Shown here piece after piece: positions 21,979 through 33,747 of a stretch of 64,000 bases of DNA (within the stretch, counting starts at the first letter, position 1; each line of letters opens with the position of its first letter). Below the pieces are notes generated by a model. The model saw only the letters and a program-made list of their open reading frames with translations, did no database searches and was not told where the DNA came from. The DNA is taken from assembly GCA_027924585.1 (NCBI GenBank), contig BSBM01000597.1:2460001-2524000 (forward strand). The letters run 5' to 3'. A program made the translations under genes and the position numbers. Source of the stretch: Larix kaempferi. Its lineage: Eukaryota > Streptophyta > Pinopsida > Pinales > Pinaceae.

Positions 21979-24509
21979 GACGTCTCCTCTTCCCATCAAG
22001 CTTCCTGTGCATGACACCAGGATTTTGGTAAAGATCTCCCTGCCACCTATGAAAAGCACCCCGCCACCTGCTCGGATTGAGGAGGATGACACCTGCTACA
22101 ATTGCCCCATCTTGGAAGAAATCCCTTCTAATGCCGAAGCTCCCTCTACAGCTGGTTAACAAGGTTTTTCTGTGGCTCAATTTTAGTTTCCTGTTTTTTG
22201 TTAAGTATTAGACTATTAGCTTATCCACAACCTTCATGGCTTTGAACTCGCACCCTGGTCTCAAGGTTTTTTTTGATCTTTTTGGGTCTGTATGGCCTTA
22301 GCAATGATTTTTTTCAAGCTTTGCATCCGATAAGATCACCTCAATATGTAATTTCCTCTATATCTTTACTTCTTTCGGCTTAATAGAAATTGCAGCAATT
22401 ACAAAAAAAAACTTATGGATTGTTACACCCCAAGCAAGTTTCAATGGAAATTTTCCTCATCTGCATCCTTGTAAAATTTTATTCTATGAAACGAGGGTTT
22501 TGACTATTAAACTGAATGATATCATATATGCAATATCATTGAAATCAATGCATGTTAACAATGCTATTACATCATATTTCATTTCCAAATTCACATATTT
22601 CAAACTAAAGGGATGTTAAACCATAACACAAATATCCATCTAAATGCATAGATCAATAGATCATAGATGTCCCACATAATACGATCAATTTAAACTATGT
22701 CTCTATCAAGTGCCAACGATTAGATGGATCTGATAATGTAAGAAATCTATGTTTACATCTTGTACACATTGGACCTGTATTTGTATTGATCACATGAATT
22801 AGCGTAAGACTCTTCTCACACAAAACACATTTGTTGATGAGCCAATTGATCAATTCTTGTATGAAAATTTCCATGTGCAATAACTTGCTCTTCATAGCTT
22901 ATTGTTATAGTTTGAAGTTCTTTGTCATTTTTATGGTTTGGTGTCCTTTGTCATTTGTTGTAGTAGTTTGAAAGTCTTAATTTGACACTGAATTTTTTGT
23001 ATTATTATGGACAAAATATGTAGGTTCATTCAATATATCTTCAATACTTCTTTGTCTCTGGTTATTATGATGTGCCCTTTTCCTTTCAACATTACATTTT
23101 TTTAGTTCTTTATTTTTCTCTAGAGTCATATATTGGGAATGATTCTCCCTTTGCGATATATGTCATTCACAAATTTTTTTCTTATGTTCTTCCATTTGTT
23201 CAAGTGATTGTGTCTCTCTATGTTTTCTACCTCATTGTTGCACTACTTTGGCACTACCTTTTTAGACCTTCAACCTTTTAGTAAATAAATTACTGTCTTT
23301 AGGAGGATATATGATTATATTGGAAACCCTGTAATATAGAATTAAAAACAAAAATCAATACACCGTAAAAAATCAAAGAAATCATTACACCATAGGAAAA
23401 TGTCATACAAAATTTAATATAATTAATTCAATAAATCCAATCAATAATTTTAAATAATAATTTAACAATGATGCCATAAAAATTTTAATATCATTGAAAT
23501 CAATGCATCTTGAAAATTTTATTAAAGAAAATACTCTTAAAAAACTGTGAAAAACAATACATCTTAGTAAGAATTTTTAATGCCCAACATTGTGCCTAAT
23601 CATAGATAAAGTAAGGAAGTTATCCAATCAATGAATAAGTATATCGAACTCTTTCCTTATTGAATTGTCATTAATGGAAGAGAAGATGGGTCACTTCAAG
23701 CCGAATTCAATAGTCTGGCTTGACATGGAAGTTTGGCTTTGTTTGGTAACTTATATTGACAAGAAATAATTGTAATTGCCATAAATGATTTAAAAAAAAA
23801 ACTATGATTCAACTTTTATTTATGTGATTTTCAATCTTTTCTTTCATTATATAATTGTTGTTCTACATTGGAATATCTCTAAAGAAGGATTGACATGGAT
23901 TTCATTTTTTTCATACTTAAGTTTTTATCATAGTAGCATAATTCAACCATATTGGTATTCATATGTTGAAATTCAGAACAAATTCAAATTCCTTGAATAT
24001 TTAGTATGGGTGTAATACAAATACAAATTCTTACTAGTGGACAATTAAATTTTCAAAATCCAGTTTAAAAAACTAAACTTAATTATTTAAAAGGTATAAA
24101 ACATAAATAACATTCAATTTCATACTTTCTTATTAAAATAATTATTAGTAACTAGTTGTCGTCTCTCACACTAGCCATATCCCCCATGTTGTTGAGAGTT
24201 TATGTATTTAACCCATGTTTCATTTCATTATATAAGTGTCTATGTACATTTATGGATATTTGAAAATATTTGATTAAAAACATTATATATAAGGACTCTA
24301 CTTATTGTATTTGTAGTAGATTTTTTCATTACGTATTTTTTCCATATCAAATTGTATTTGTATCTATATTCATATGCAAATTATGCTACTATAGTTTTTA
24401 CAATATACAATGCTTACCCTTTTATTTTCGTTTAATAGTTTGTGCACGTTACAACCTATCGTTGTAGAGCATACCTCATCACTGTGATATTCACTCCAAA
24501 GCCAATAAG

Positions 24510-24793
24510 GCAACATTGCCATAAAAGATAGCTTATCCCTAACATGAAATAACATAGGTGAATTTGCTCAGTATATTCAATGGGAATTACACGTGAATGG
24601 GTTGTATAAATATTAACAAGCCCTATGGTGTGAATTAAACTCATACCTTAAGAAGCATTGGCATAAAAGATAGTTTATCCCTAGTAGGAAATAATATAGG
24701 TGGATTTGCTTCGTCTATTCAATGGGAATTACACATGAATGGGTTGTATAAATATTAACAAGCCTTGTTGTGTGAATTAAACTCATACCTTAA
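24510..24793. repeat. 142-bp tandem duplication (two copies)
   Basis: The segment with ataaaagatagcttatccct (from 24521) recurs with period 142 from 24663. Both copies share caatgggaattacac and gggttgtataaatattaaca. Confidence 0.85.
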
Positions 24794-24822
24794 GGATAAG
24801 AAAATAGTTAAACTCATACCTT

Positions 24823-25277
24823 AAGGATAAGAGAATTGTTAACATGCATTCATGATTAGAGTTATATGATTAATAAATATTTTAATTTAAACATTTCATA
24901 TGTGTGTTGAGTATTTGTATTATTAAAGTTTTTGAACGAGATTAATATAAATCGTGAGGTTATCTATATTTAGTTAATTTTTAGATTTCTCTTAAACAAT
25001 ATATTTAATAGTAAATAAATATTTTTTCTCCATATAAATTTGAATATATCTCAAGGATAAGAGAATTGTTAACATGGATTCATGATTACAGTTATATGAT
25101 TAATAAATATTTTAATTTAAACATTTCATATGTGTGTTGAGTATTTGTATTATTAAATTTTTTGAACAAGATTAAGATAAATCGCGAGGTTATTTATATT
25201 TGGTTAATTTTTAGATTTCTCTTAAACAATATATTTAATAGTAAATAAATATTTGTTCTCCATATAAATTTGAATAT
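24823..25277. repeat. 230-bp tandem duplication (two copies)
   Basis: aaggataagagaattgttaa at 24823 recurs at 25053 with period 230. The copies are nearly identical through ctccatataaatttgaata. Confidence 0.9.
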
Positions 25278-25309
25278 TTATACTTTTTTCAATATATCAT
25301 AAATAAAAA

Positions 25310-25363
25310 CTATATATATATATATATAAATATCTTTATTTTATATATATATTATTTTATTTA

Positions 25364-25432
<69 letters not shown>
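25310..25432. repeat. TA microsatellite
   Basis: Long interrupted (TA)n tract. Confidence 0.95.
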
Positions 25433-25436
<4 letters not shown>

Positions 25437-26088
25437 AATTTTTTTCAAGGTTTTGAAATAATTTATGACAATTATAATTATTCCTTGCCAATAGAACTAA
25501 GCCCAACTACCATGTCAATCAAGACCATTGAAATCTGCTTGAAGTGAACTATCTTCTCTTGCATTAACTCCAATCCAATAAGGAAATAGTTCAATAATAT
25601 TCCATTTTTATATAAAATGGGTGAATAGTAAAAATGATTTACCATTTCATTTTTACCAAGTTGACTAATGAGAAAAAACCTCTTTGGAGCTCGATCTTCC
25701 AACATCGATTGTGGGAGCCTCGGTCAGTCATTCAGCCTCCTGTCAGTTCCAAGTAATTCTAGACCTCATTATCTTGGTTTGGATGGTTAAAATTGTGTGT
25801 TTGATGCAATTTTTGGGGGGGTTTGGACTCATTATAAAGGGGTAAATGCGCGCCCTGGGTGACACGCTTTCCCCTTTTGGGAAGTGCATCACTCTATAGT
25901 GACGCGCCTTCCCAATGGGAAAATTGCATCACTGACACCCTATCTGCAATGATGAGGTGTGTCGGCACAACATGACCAACAAACTTGGGAATGGGGCCCA
26001 AATTTTTTTTATAGAATTTGAAAAGGATCTAATGCTCATTATTTGGTGTTTATGCAGGGTTTAGCCATAAAAAGGGTGCAGTGGAAAG

Positions 26089-26852
26089 TGTGATCATCTA
26101 TAGTAGGATCTAGCAACTCAAACAAACCTTACAATCAAACTCAGTCAAGAAGTGCAGAGAAGAAGAGAATAATGTAGTCAATAATCACTCATGAACACAA
26201 AAAGCGGAGAATAGCAGTATAATCATACATCAGTTGTGAGATGGCACTGTGAAAACTGAATACAATACAATAACTGTCAATAGAATTCGAATTAACCAAG
26301 AGGTCATTCGAATCATCCTCAAAGTGTAGCTTGGATAACATTGGAGACATCATCCAATCAGCAGTATCAGTCATAAATGGTCAAAGGTCAGTCAACTAAG
26401 ACTAACAAAGTCTAACAGAACCATCTAGGCATGAATTAGGGGATGGATACTCCAAGGAGGGCACATGACGTTGTCAGAAGGTCAAGTGGTAGTCCAAAAC
26501 TAGCTAACTAGGAGCTACAGGAAGTTAGGAAGAGCAATTAGTGGAAGAACTACTCAATCAATGCTATAACTGATTGTCAGACACCTGGTAGGTCAGATAA
26601 GGCGCTCTAACTGAATGATAACTCCTGGTAGGTGAGAAAAGGTGCACATGTCATGCAAGAGAGTCAAATAGGTCGCATCAGGTAGGTAGGAGGGCTACTG
26701 TGGGCTGAAGATAGGCTCTAGGTGCTGGGAGGACCACCAAAATGATGACTTGATTCATGAAGTTGCATGCAATTGCATGCATGATGACTGGATGCATGCA
26801 AAATGCATGTAGGCATGCAAAACTGAAAAATGATGGAGAGAATATTCCAACA
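26089..26852 (-). repeat. 3' LTR (element sense) of Copia II
   Basis: About 764 bp, pairing with 30583-31356. Preceded on the minus strand by a G-rich purine tract (26853-26863). Confidence 0.9.
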
Positions 26853-26863
26853 CCCTCCCCCAA
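26853..26863 (-). other. Polypurine tract of Copia II
   Basis: The minus strand reads TTGGGGGAGGG directly before the TG of the LTR. Confidence 0.8.
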
Positions 26864-27015
26864 GCTATACTATGAGGTAGTACTAAAGAACTAAATAGTA
26901 GGGCCCTGGTAACTGAGACCAATGGTCATCCCGTACAACAATCTAATAAAATGAATGAGGAAAGAGGGAAAATCCAGTGGGAAGAAATCCCTCCCTCAAA
27001 ATAGACTGAAGGATA

Positions 27016-30000
27016 CTAATGTAGCATGTCATCACTCACCCCAAGAAGAGATCTAAGGTAAGTGAACCTCTTCACCGTGAAGTTCTTGGTGAAGATATCT
27101 GCAATCTACTCTTCTGCCGGAAGGTAGAGCAGTGCGATGATCTGATCATGCACTAATCCTCTGATGTAATGCATGTGTATCTCAATGTGTTTTGTTCTCT
27201 GTCTCAAAACTGGATCTATGGAGATCTTAATGGCACTCTGATTGTCACAATAGATGACAGCTGGAGTACTGAATCGAATCCCAAAATTTGATAAGATAAC
27301 CCACAGCCAAATGCACTATGTGGATGCATTTACTGCACCTTTGTACTCGGCATCTGCTGAAGAAAGAGCTAAAGCAATCTTCTTTTTGCTCGACCAACAT
27401 ATAGGTCCAAATCCAATCATGAAGACAAAACCAGATGTAGACTTCCGATCTGAGCTATCTCCAGCCCAATCAGAGTCAATATATCCAACTAGGTTCAAAT
27501 TAGGACACCTCGCTGAATAGTGAAGACTATGAGTCCTGGTACCTTGCACATAGTGCAAGATCCTCTTTGCTGCCTTCCAATGAAGCTCATGAGGCTTCTG
27601 CATGTATCTGGAAAAAACACTTACTCCATAGGATAGATCAGGCCGAGTGTGTGTAAGAAACAATAGGCTACCAATCAACTGTCGATACAAAGTATTGTCT
27701 ACCAAAGGTGTAGATGATCCATCCTCAAGGTTGATCCCTAAAAGAAAGGGGAATGCAACTGGTTTGCATTCGCTCATATGGAACCTATCAAGCAGATCCG
27801 AAGCATACTTGGATTGAGCAACTTTGATTTCTGAATCACTTTGAGTGACTTCAAGACCAAGAAATTGCTTCAACAATCCCAGATCTGACATGGAGAAGGA
27901 GTTGCGCAAAGCAGTTTTTATAGATCTAATACATGAAAAATTGCTCCTTGTAATCAACAAATCATCAACTTAAACTACAATGAGAAGTAAGGAGTTACCA
28001 TCATGTCTCATGTAGACATTCGAATCTGATTTGTACCTATGAAAATCTTGTGAAAGCAAGAAGGAATCGATCTGGGCATACCAATCTCGGGGAGCTTGCT
28101 TAAGCCCATACAAAGACTTCCTCAATCTGCAAACAAGTGAAGGATCATCAATATACCCCTCAGGTTGCTTCATGTATATCTCCTTTTCTAGATCTCCATG
28201 AAGGAAAGCACTCTGGACATCCATACGATGCACTTCCTAGTGCTTGGATGCAGCAAGAGGAAGAAGAAGATGAATGAAATCCATCTTAGCAACATGAGCG
28301 AATATCTCAGAATAGTCAATCCCATGAACTTAGGAAAAACCTCTTGCAAAAAATCTAGCCTTGTACTTGTTGGAGACTCCATCTGAATCCATATTAGTTC
28401 TATATATCCACTTGCATTGAACAAGTTTCCTTCTAGGTGGGAGAAAAACAAGCTCCCATGTATCATTTCTTTGAAGAGATTGATACTCTTCTTCCATAGC
28501 AGCTACCCATCTCAAATCTTGGGAGGCTTCAAATTATGTCTTTGGATCAGATCCACTCATAAGAAAGCATCTCTCAACTAGAAATGGATTTGAGGGAGAG
28601 AGTGCAGTTCTTGTATCATGAAGAGAATATCTATCTTTTACAAGATCAATGGGGGAGACAAGAGTAGTGGTGGCCCATGTAGCAATAGGAGATGAAACTT
28701 TAGGTGCTAGATCTTTAGGTTCTTGTGGATCTAGATCTAGCATTCGCACTTATTCAAGAGTCCTATTTTTCTCAATCTTCTTTTGTGGATCTTTTCCTTT
28801 CAAGCAACGTTTGTAGGTGCCATGAGAAAAGTTGTCATTTGGAAGACCTTCAACCACATTTTGAGCTTGCATGTCTTGCAAATGCTTGTAGTTGAGATGT
28901 CCAAATCTCTCATGCCACAATATGCTTTCTTCATTGGCATGAGTATGGAGAGAAGATGGCTTTGAGAGCGGAAAGAAGTGGGAAAACTCATAGAGTTTTG
29001 AAGGGTGATTTGCAACTCCCTTTGGAATGATTTTCCCTGAAACCATGTGTTGTATCTCGACTTCATTTGGAGAAAAGATCACTCTTTTGGGCTCTCCAAT
29101 ATGAGTCATTTGATAAACTGAAAGTAGATTTGTTGTGAGAGAAGCAACATAAAGTACATCAGAAAAGTAGCCATGGTCAAGATTGATTCTTCCAATCCCC
29201 TTAGAGGAGACTTCTGAATCATTGCCCAACTTTATGGAAGGGCCAACTGCGCATTCGAAGTTGGAGAAGAGATCCTTGGAGGAAGACATATGTCTTGATG
29301 CTCCTGAATCTATGATGAAATAGGATTCTTTTGATGCACTTGCCATGAGAGCATGGAATCTTTCTTTGTCCTCAGATTTAGAGGGTTCAATATCTTGCTT
29401 CCTTGCACATGCAGGTACAGGGATATTGTTCTTCTCAAGTAACTGAGCCATCATATCTATAGTTTTCCTCATACAAGAAATCTCTAGATGAAATCCTCGA
29501 TGATGGTATGTGCACTTGGATTTGTCTTTCTGATATTGCTTGTTCTTCTTTGAATTCGAAGCCCCATCTGACTGATATGGAACATCTTTTGGCTTTGTAT
29601 CTTTCGATCTCTTTTCAAAAACCTTTTGCTTTCCTTTGGCATTCTCTCTTTTGGCCTCAGCAGCTGTAAGGGCCGAATCCAACTTTGGTTTTATCATTCC
29701 CATGGAGATTAACTTCTCCTCCTCTTGTGTGAGATATTGGATGAAGTCATCAAGTGTAGGGAACTTCCATTTTGGAATTGACATCTTAGCTGACTGAAAT
29801 GTGGAGAAAAAAATGGACAAATTTGGCCCCAATTTTGAGTGAATGGCAAGAATCAGTTGTTTGTCTTCTTTCACTATCTCATATATCTTCAACTGTGAAA
29901 TCAAGATTTTGAACTTGGTTAGGAAAACATTGAAGGATTCGAAGCTTTTAGGACTCAATGAGATGAGTTCATTCTCCAATTTATGACCTTTCAAATCATC

Positions 30001-30267
30001 TTTCTGTCCAAAGAGGGATTCGAGCTTGTCCCAAACCTATTTTGGATATGTTAGATCGATGCCATGGAAGTGAAGATCTTTAGAAATTGAGGGAAGGAGT
30101 AATCCTACTGCTTCATCAAGCCTATGCAAGTACTTGGATTTCTCTACTGCACTGAGGGGTTCGACCATAGTTCCATTTAGTATCCTGGTGAAGCTCTTGG
30201 ACCTCATGAAGAGGGACATTTTGTCTTTTCATTCGACATAGTTGGAAGAATTGAATTTTAGATCCAT
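27016..30267 (-). pseudogene. Copia II gag-pol with in-frame loss of integrase
   Basis: Every recognisable block from ATG 30267 to the final TAG 27016-27018 is in one frame, about 1,084 codons against about 1,300 usual for Copia. Gag starts MDLKFNSSNY and is followed by a degenerate knuckle (CTYHHRGFHLEISC). Protease has IIDSGASRHM, and the pre-integrase zinc region has LWHERFGHLNY ... CLKGK. About 90 codons later RT begins (RWVAAMEEEYQSL), so the integrase core motifs HTDVxGP and DNGGE are absent. RT and RNase H follow (LYGLKQAPRDWY; VDDLLIT preceded by a stop in place of Tyr; DSDWAGDSSDRKSTSG; KHIEIHMHYIRG). Nonsense codons occur in gag (two), near 28749, 28533 and 28330, before the VDD site and near 27316. 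No frameshift was found. Confidence 0.88.
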
Positions 30268-30568
30268 ATGAGCAGTGGAGTTCAAATTGAAGAGGAATTC
30301 AAATGGGTGAATAAACCTGCAAAACAAGAAGAGTTTTGTTGATGGAGATTTGCTACACTTCGAATGAACACTGCCTTAGGACACTGAGGACATATGACTA
30401 AGTCCTTCACACCTAGCTAGACCTCACTGTATTTCTCCAGTGAGTTCAAGGTAATAGCACGAGGATTTGCTGTGGAAACTCAAAGGCTTCCGGTGCTCAA
30501 GTGAAAGACAATTGCTCAAATAAATGTTGCAACTGTTGCAATGGCTTCAATTCGAATAACTACTGCAA

Positions 30569-30580
30569 GCTCTGATACCA
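30569..30580 (-). other. Primer-binding site of Copia II
   Basis: Minus-strand TGGTATCAGAGC, an exact match to the initiator-Met tRNA type, two bases from the LTR. Confidence 0.88.
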
Positions 30581-30582
30581 CA

Positions 30583-31356
30583 TGATAATCTGCTGTAGGA
30601 TCTAGCAACTGAAACAAACCTCACAATCAAAATCACTCAAGAAGTGCATAGAAGAAGAGAAGCATGTAGTCAATAATCACTCATGAACACAAAAAATGGA
30701 GAATAGCAATATAATCATACATCAGCTGTGCACTGGCAGTGTGAAAACTAAATACAATAAAATAACTGTCAATAGAATTCAAATTTACCAAGAGGTCATT
30801 CAAATCATCCTCAAAGTGTGGCTTGGATAACATTGGAGACATCATCCAATCAGCAGTATTAGTCATAAATGGTTAAAGGTCAGTCAACTGAGTGTAACTG
30901 AGTCTAACAAAACCATCTAGGCATGAATCAAGGGATGGAGACTCAAAGGAGGGCGCATGAGGTTGTCAGAGGGTCAAGTGGCACTCCACAACTAGATAGC
31001 TAGGAGCTACAGGCAGTTAGGATGAGAAATCAGTGGAAGAACTGCTCAATCAATGCTATAACTGATTGTCAGACACCTGGTAGGTGAGATAAGGCATTCT
31101 AACTGAATGATAACTCCTGGTAGGTGAGAAAAGGCACACATGTCATGCAGGAGAGTCAAATAGGGTGCATCAGGTAGGTAGGAGGGATACCGGGGGCTGA
31201 AGACAGGCTCTAGGGAGCTGAAATTAGGCTCTAGGTGCTGGGAGGACCATCAAAATGATGACTGGATGCATGCAGTTGCATGCATGATGACTGGGTGTAT
31301 GGAAAATCCATGCAGGAATGCAAAACTAAAAAAATGATGGAGAGAATATTCCAACA
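30583..31356 (-). repeat. 5' LTR (element sense) of Copia II
   Basis: 774 bp, pairing with 26089-26852. The copies differ by short indels, including an extra tract near 31200-31230. Confidence 0.9.
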
Positions 31357-31361
31357 GAAAG

Positions 31362-32762
31362 AGCGTGAGCATGAATTGGAGGATGTGCAAGCCGCAAATG
31401 ATCCTCAATCCGTTAATACTTTGAGGGGGTGTGGGTTACTCAAATTATTGTCCAAGGAATGAGATCCCAAATATAGTTGCTGGACTACTTGATTCTATTT
31501 TGGGATCCAGATCTATAGTATTTTAGAGTAGGGGCTCATATCCTCACTTTGGATGTTGAGGACATATACGTTTTGATAGGATTATTCATGCGTGGGGACC
31601 CAGTATCGTTATCCGGACCTAAGGGCAGTGATCATTCCACTGAGAACCTCATATCACAGTTCTATACTCCATGCACGCACATGTTGGGTGGGAAAATTCC
31701 CTTCAAAAATGTGTCGGACTGTCCTTTGAGGACTTTATTGTTTACCATCGAGCGGGGTGGTAGGAAGTAGAGCCCCGTATTAAGCCACCAAGGCCCATAT
31801 GATGTATGTAATTGAGTGTATGGCACCCACTGTGTGCAACTGGTGTGCGGGGCTCCCTACAAATTTAAAGTACCAACTGACCAAGTGCCGTAGAGGGGAG
31901 TTGAAACAGTTCAGGTATGGATCCATCATGGTATCTTTATTCTTGGAGATGGTTCCACTTATTTGTCCTCAGGATAGATCAACGATCTTGATCCATGGGA
32001 TCCACACATGCAACGATGGGCTAAGGTGATGGCACACCATGGTGGTGGTGGGACAATGATCACATATGGGTTGACTTTCTTCAGGTGGTTACGCGACCAA
32101 CTCCTCATGGTTGAGGATTATGCTTATGCAGGAGCAGATTTAAGAGGAGATATTGATTTAGCTCTTCCAGATGGAGAGAAATGGGGAGAGATTGGTAAGA
32201 AAGAGACTCTTTTGTTTTTATCTATTTTATTATTTTTTCAATTTTTTTTGTACTACTGATATGTCATATCTTGACTATGTAGATATTGGCCCATCTAGAA
32301 TGACGGGTTCCTCACCCATCGAGAGGCAAGGAGTAGTCCGAGAGATGGAAGCGGTCCATCAGGAGGATGTGGAGGATCTTGATGAGATGGAGGAGAACCT
32401 CCAGTAGTTGAACACTAACATTCCAAACATTTCCATAGATGACTCTTCCCCGACACTATCAGCAGAGGACAACTGGAGTCTCGGAATGTTTTGGTTAGTT
32501 ACTATGTTGGGTGGCTAGGGCCATTATATTCTACCATGAGCATCCTCAAAGATAGGCTGTATATGTGATGATGTACTAAAAGCCATGGGATTCAGATTTT
32601 GTAGATGTGACTTACTGAAAACTTATGAGCTTCATAATGTTTTGTATCAATACCTTTTTATACACTGTGTTTTTATGACGGATTTGGATCTTATGCATGC
32701 TTTCCTATACACTATGAATAGTTTACATGTCATGTTGATTTTTGCATCTTTGATAAAAAAAA
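31362..32762 (+). pseudogene. Decayed TE-like coding remnant with plant-mobile-domain-like segment
   Basis: Three frames alternate in coding potential. 31549-31770 reads LTLDVEDIYVLIGL ... RGDPVSLSG (the first residues lie just upstream of the ATG). I associate this pattern with the N-terminal part of plant mobile domains carried by some plant transposons. 31799-32029 continues with Cys/Trp-rich sequence in another frame, and 32171-32407 ends in an acidic segment (EDVEDLDEMEENLQ). Frameshifts and stops interrupt it throughout. The Copia II insertion separates it from 25740-26088. From 32410 to 32762 only AT-rich sequence is seen. The family call is tentative. Confidence 0.3.
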
Positions 32763-33032
32763 TTATGAATGTCCAATGTGCCAATCTAATATAAAATTAA
32801 CCAATGAATCAACAACTGTATTTATACTTCTTGGAATGTGTACGTATTGAATGGACTCAAAAGACATTTCCAAGAGACGTACCCATTGAAACAAGTGGAG
32901 TAATATACGCTCACGAATGGAGTAGAAACAGTTCAAATGAGATACCACTAGTTGATAATCGAGGTAGATAACAATGTGGTCCACACCAAGGGAAAAAGCG
33001 TTGGTCAATAATTCGATCATTGGATGATATTC
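32763..33032 (-). pseudogene. RNase H domain fragment, Gypsy-type
   Basis: A minus-strand frame translates to VEYHPMIELLTNAFSLGVDH ... IVIYLDYQLVVSHLN, ending VVDSLVNFILDWHI. This is the second half of a plant Gypsy or RVT_3-type RNase H (usual core AEYxALIExLxxA, then xxxDSQLVVxQxN). The fragment starts exactly where the CACTA-like end begins (33033), so the first half was cut off or separated by that insertion. About 88 codons remain, with a stop after GHS. It is a dead fragment. Confidence 0.65.
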
Positions 33033-33747
33033 CACTACAAGAAAAAAGGTCATTGTTTAGGGTCCAAAAATGTCACCATAAGCTCATTTGGTGATGGTAA
33101 AGAGGGGTCCCGTCACCAAAACTTGAGCGTCGCCAAAGGCACTGTCACCTTAAGTGGGGGTATTTGGTGACATTCAAGGCCCATCACCAATAATTATGAT
33201 TATTCCAGGTTGTGACCATCACCAATCGTTATGAAGTATTTGTGACGGACCTGCTTTGACCCTCACCATATGATGCGTATATGGTGATGGTCAATGACGG
33301 ATCATTGGTGAGGGTTGAGACATGTCACCATAATATCATCGGTGATGGTGATAAATGAGGACATCACCAAAATGTGCATGTCACCAATGGTTGTGTCCCC
33401 AAAAGTAGAGGTGGTGTGGTGACATTCAATGTTCGACACTAATAAAAATTATTAGTGACAAATAGTGACCCTCACCAATTTATATGAAGTTGTGGTGATG
33501 GACCTAAGGGGCTCCATCACCAAAAAAATGAACGTCGCCATTGACATATGATGAGGGCCTTGCAATGTCCCTCACTATTGAGGATATTTCCATTAACATA
33601 TAAATGGTGACAACCGCTATGAGATTGTCACCGCTTTTCATTTTAATGAGATTGAAAATCTTTTAATGACGCAACTTAGAGGACCATTGCCATTTCAATT
33701 AAAATTGTAAAAAAATAATGATAATGGTCCTTAAAGGATAACGGTGA

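Larger units (their letters stand above)
1757..22159 (+). pseudogene. Broken ORF of the retroposed unit, split by the Copia insertion
   Basis: A single frame (coordinate mod 3 = 2) is open from 1757 to the insertion point at 2812-2816, apart from TAG codons at 2150-2152 and 2681-2683. It resumes in the same frame at 21980 and ends at TAA 22157-22159. Taken without the insertion this is about 412 codons. The N-terminal part has a hydrophobic stretch (VALLICAFIALLLDSLLLV) followed by a basic Lys/Arg segment. The middle is Ser/Thr/Leu-rich, with repeated LGNLAT- and LGTLA-like motifs. The C-terminal part holds Pro-rich runs and a CYNC pair. I recognise no family. Frame conservation on both sides of the insertion argues it was once coding. 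The stops and the 19-kb insertion make it inactive. Confidence 0.5.
1540..22409 (+). mobile_element. LINE-type (poly-A, long TSD) retroposed unit, interrupted by a Copia element
   Basis: The 17-bp sequence aacttatggattgttac occurs at 1523-1539 and again at 22410-22426, immediately after an A-run (22403-22411). A long target duplication plus a 3' A-tail is the signature of LINE-type target-primed reverse transcription. Without the Copia insertion the unit is about 1.7 kb (1540-2816 joined to 21984-22409). It is clearly more GC-rich than the flanks and contains one long frame plus a T-rich 3' UTR ending in an A-tail. No reverse transcriptase or CCHC knuckle is visible, so it is either an ORF1-only (half-LINE) derivative or a retrocopy of a spliced host transcript mobilised by a LINE. 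The origin of the retroposed sequence is unresolved. Confidence 0.7.
22427..26083. other. AT-rich spacer; no gene assigned
   Basis: Outside the repeats listed separately I see no supported gene. A short minus-strand frame at 22695-22895 carries two Cys pairs (CVLC and CTRC) and is described in the findings. A minus-strand frame at 25478-25705 has no recognisable domain. 25740-26083 is the left flank of the Copia II target; its continuation is at 31362. Confidence 0.5.
26089..31356 (-). mobile_element. Copia LTR retrotransposon II, lacking an integrase core
   Basis: LTRs at about 26089-26852 and 30583-31356 share ends and body. The exact duplication GAAAG lies at 26084-26088 and 31357-31361. 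The LTR edge next to the PBS differs by two bases between copies, so that limit carries a two-base uncertainty. Minus-strand PBS, gag-pol and purine tract are in the correct order. Length is 5.27 kb. The pol frame jumps from the pre-integrase zinc region to sequence just upstream of RT, so the integrase catalytic core is missing. Several nonsense codons add to this. It is inactive and non-autonomous. Confidence 0.92.

Noticed and set aside
25478-25705. 75-codon minus-strand frame with ordinary amino-acid composition
   Set aside because: No splice context, domain or repeat partner; too short to support as a gene.
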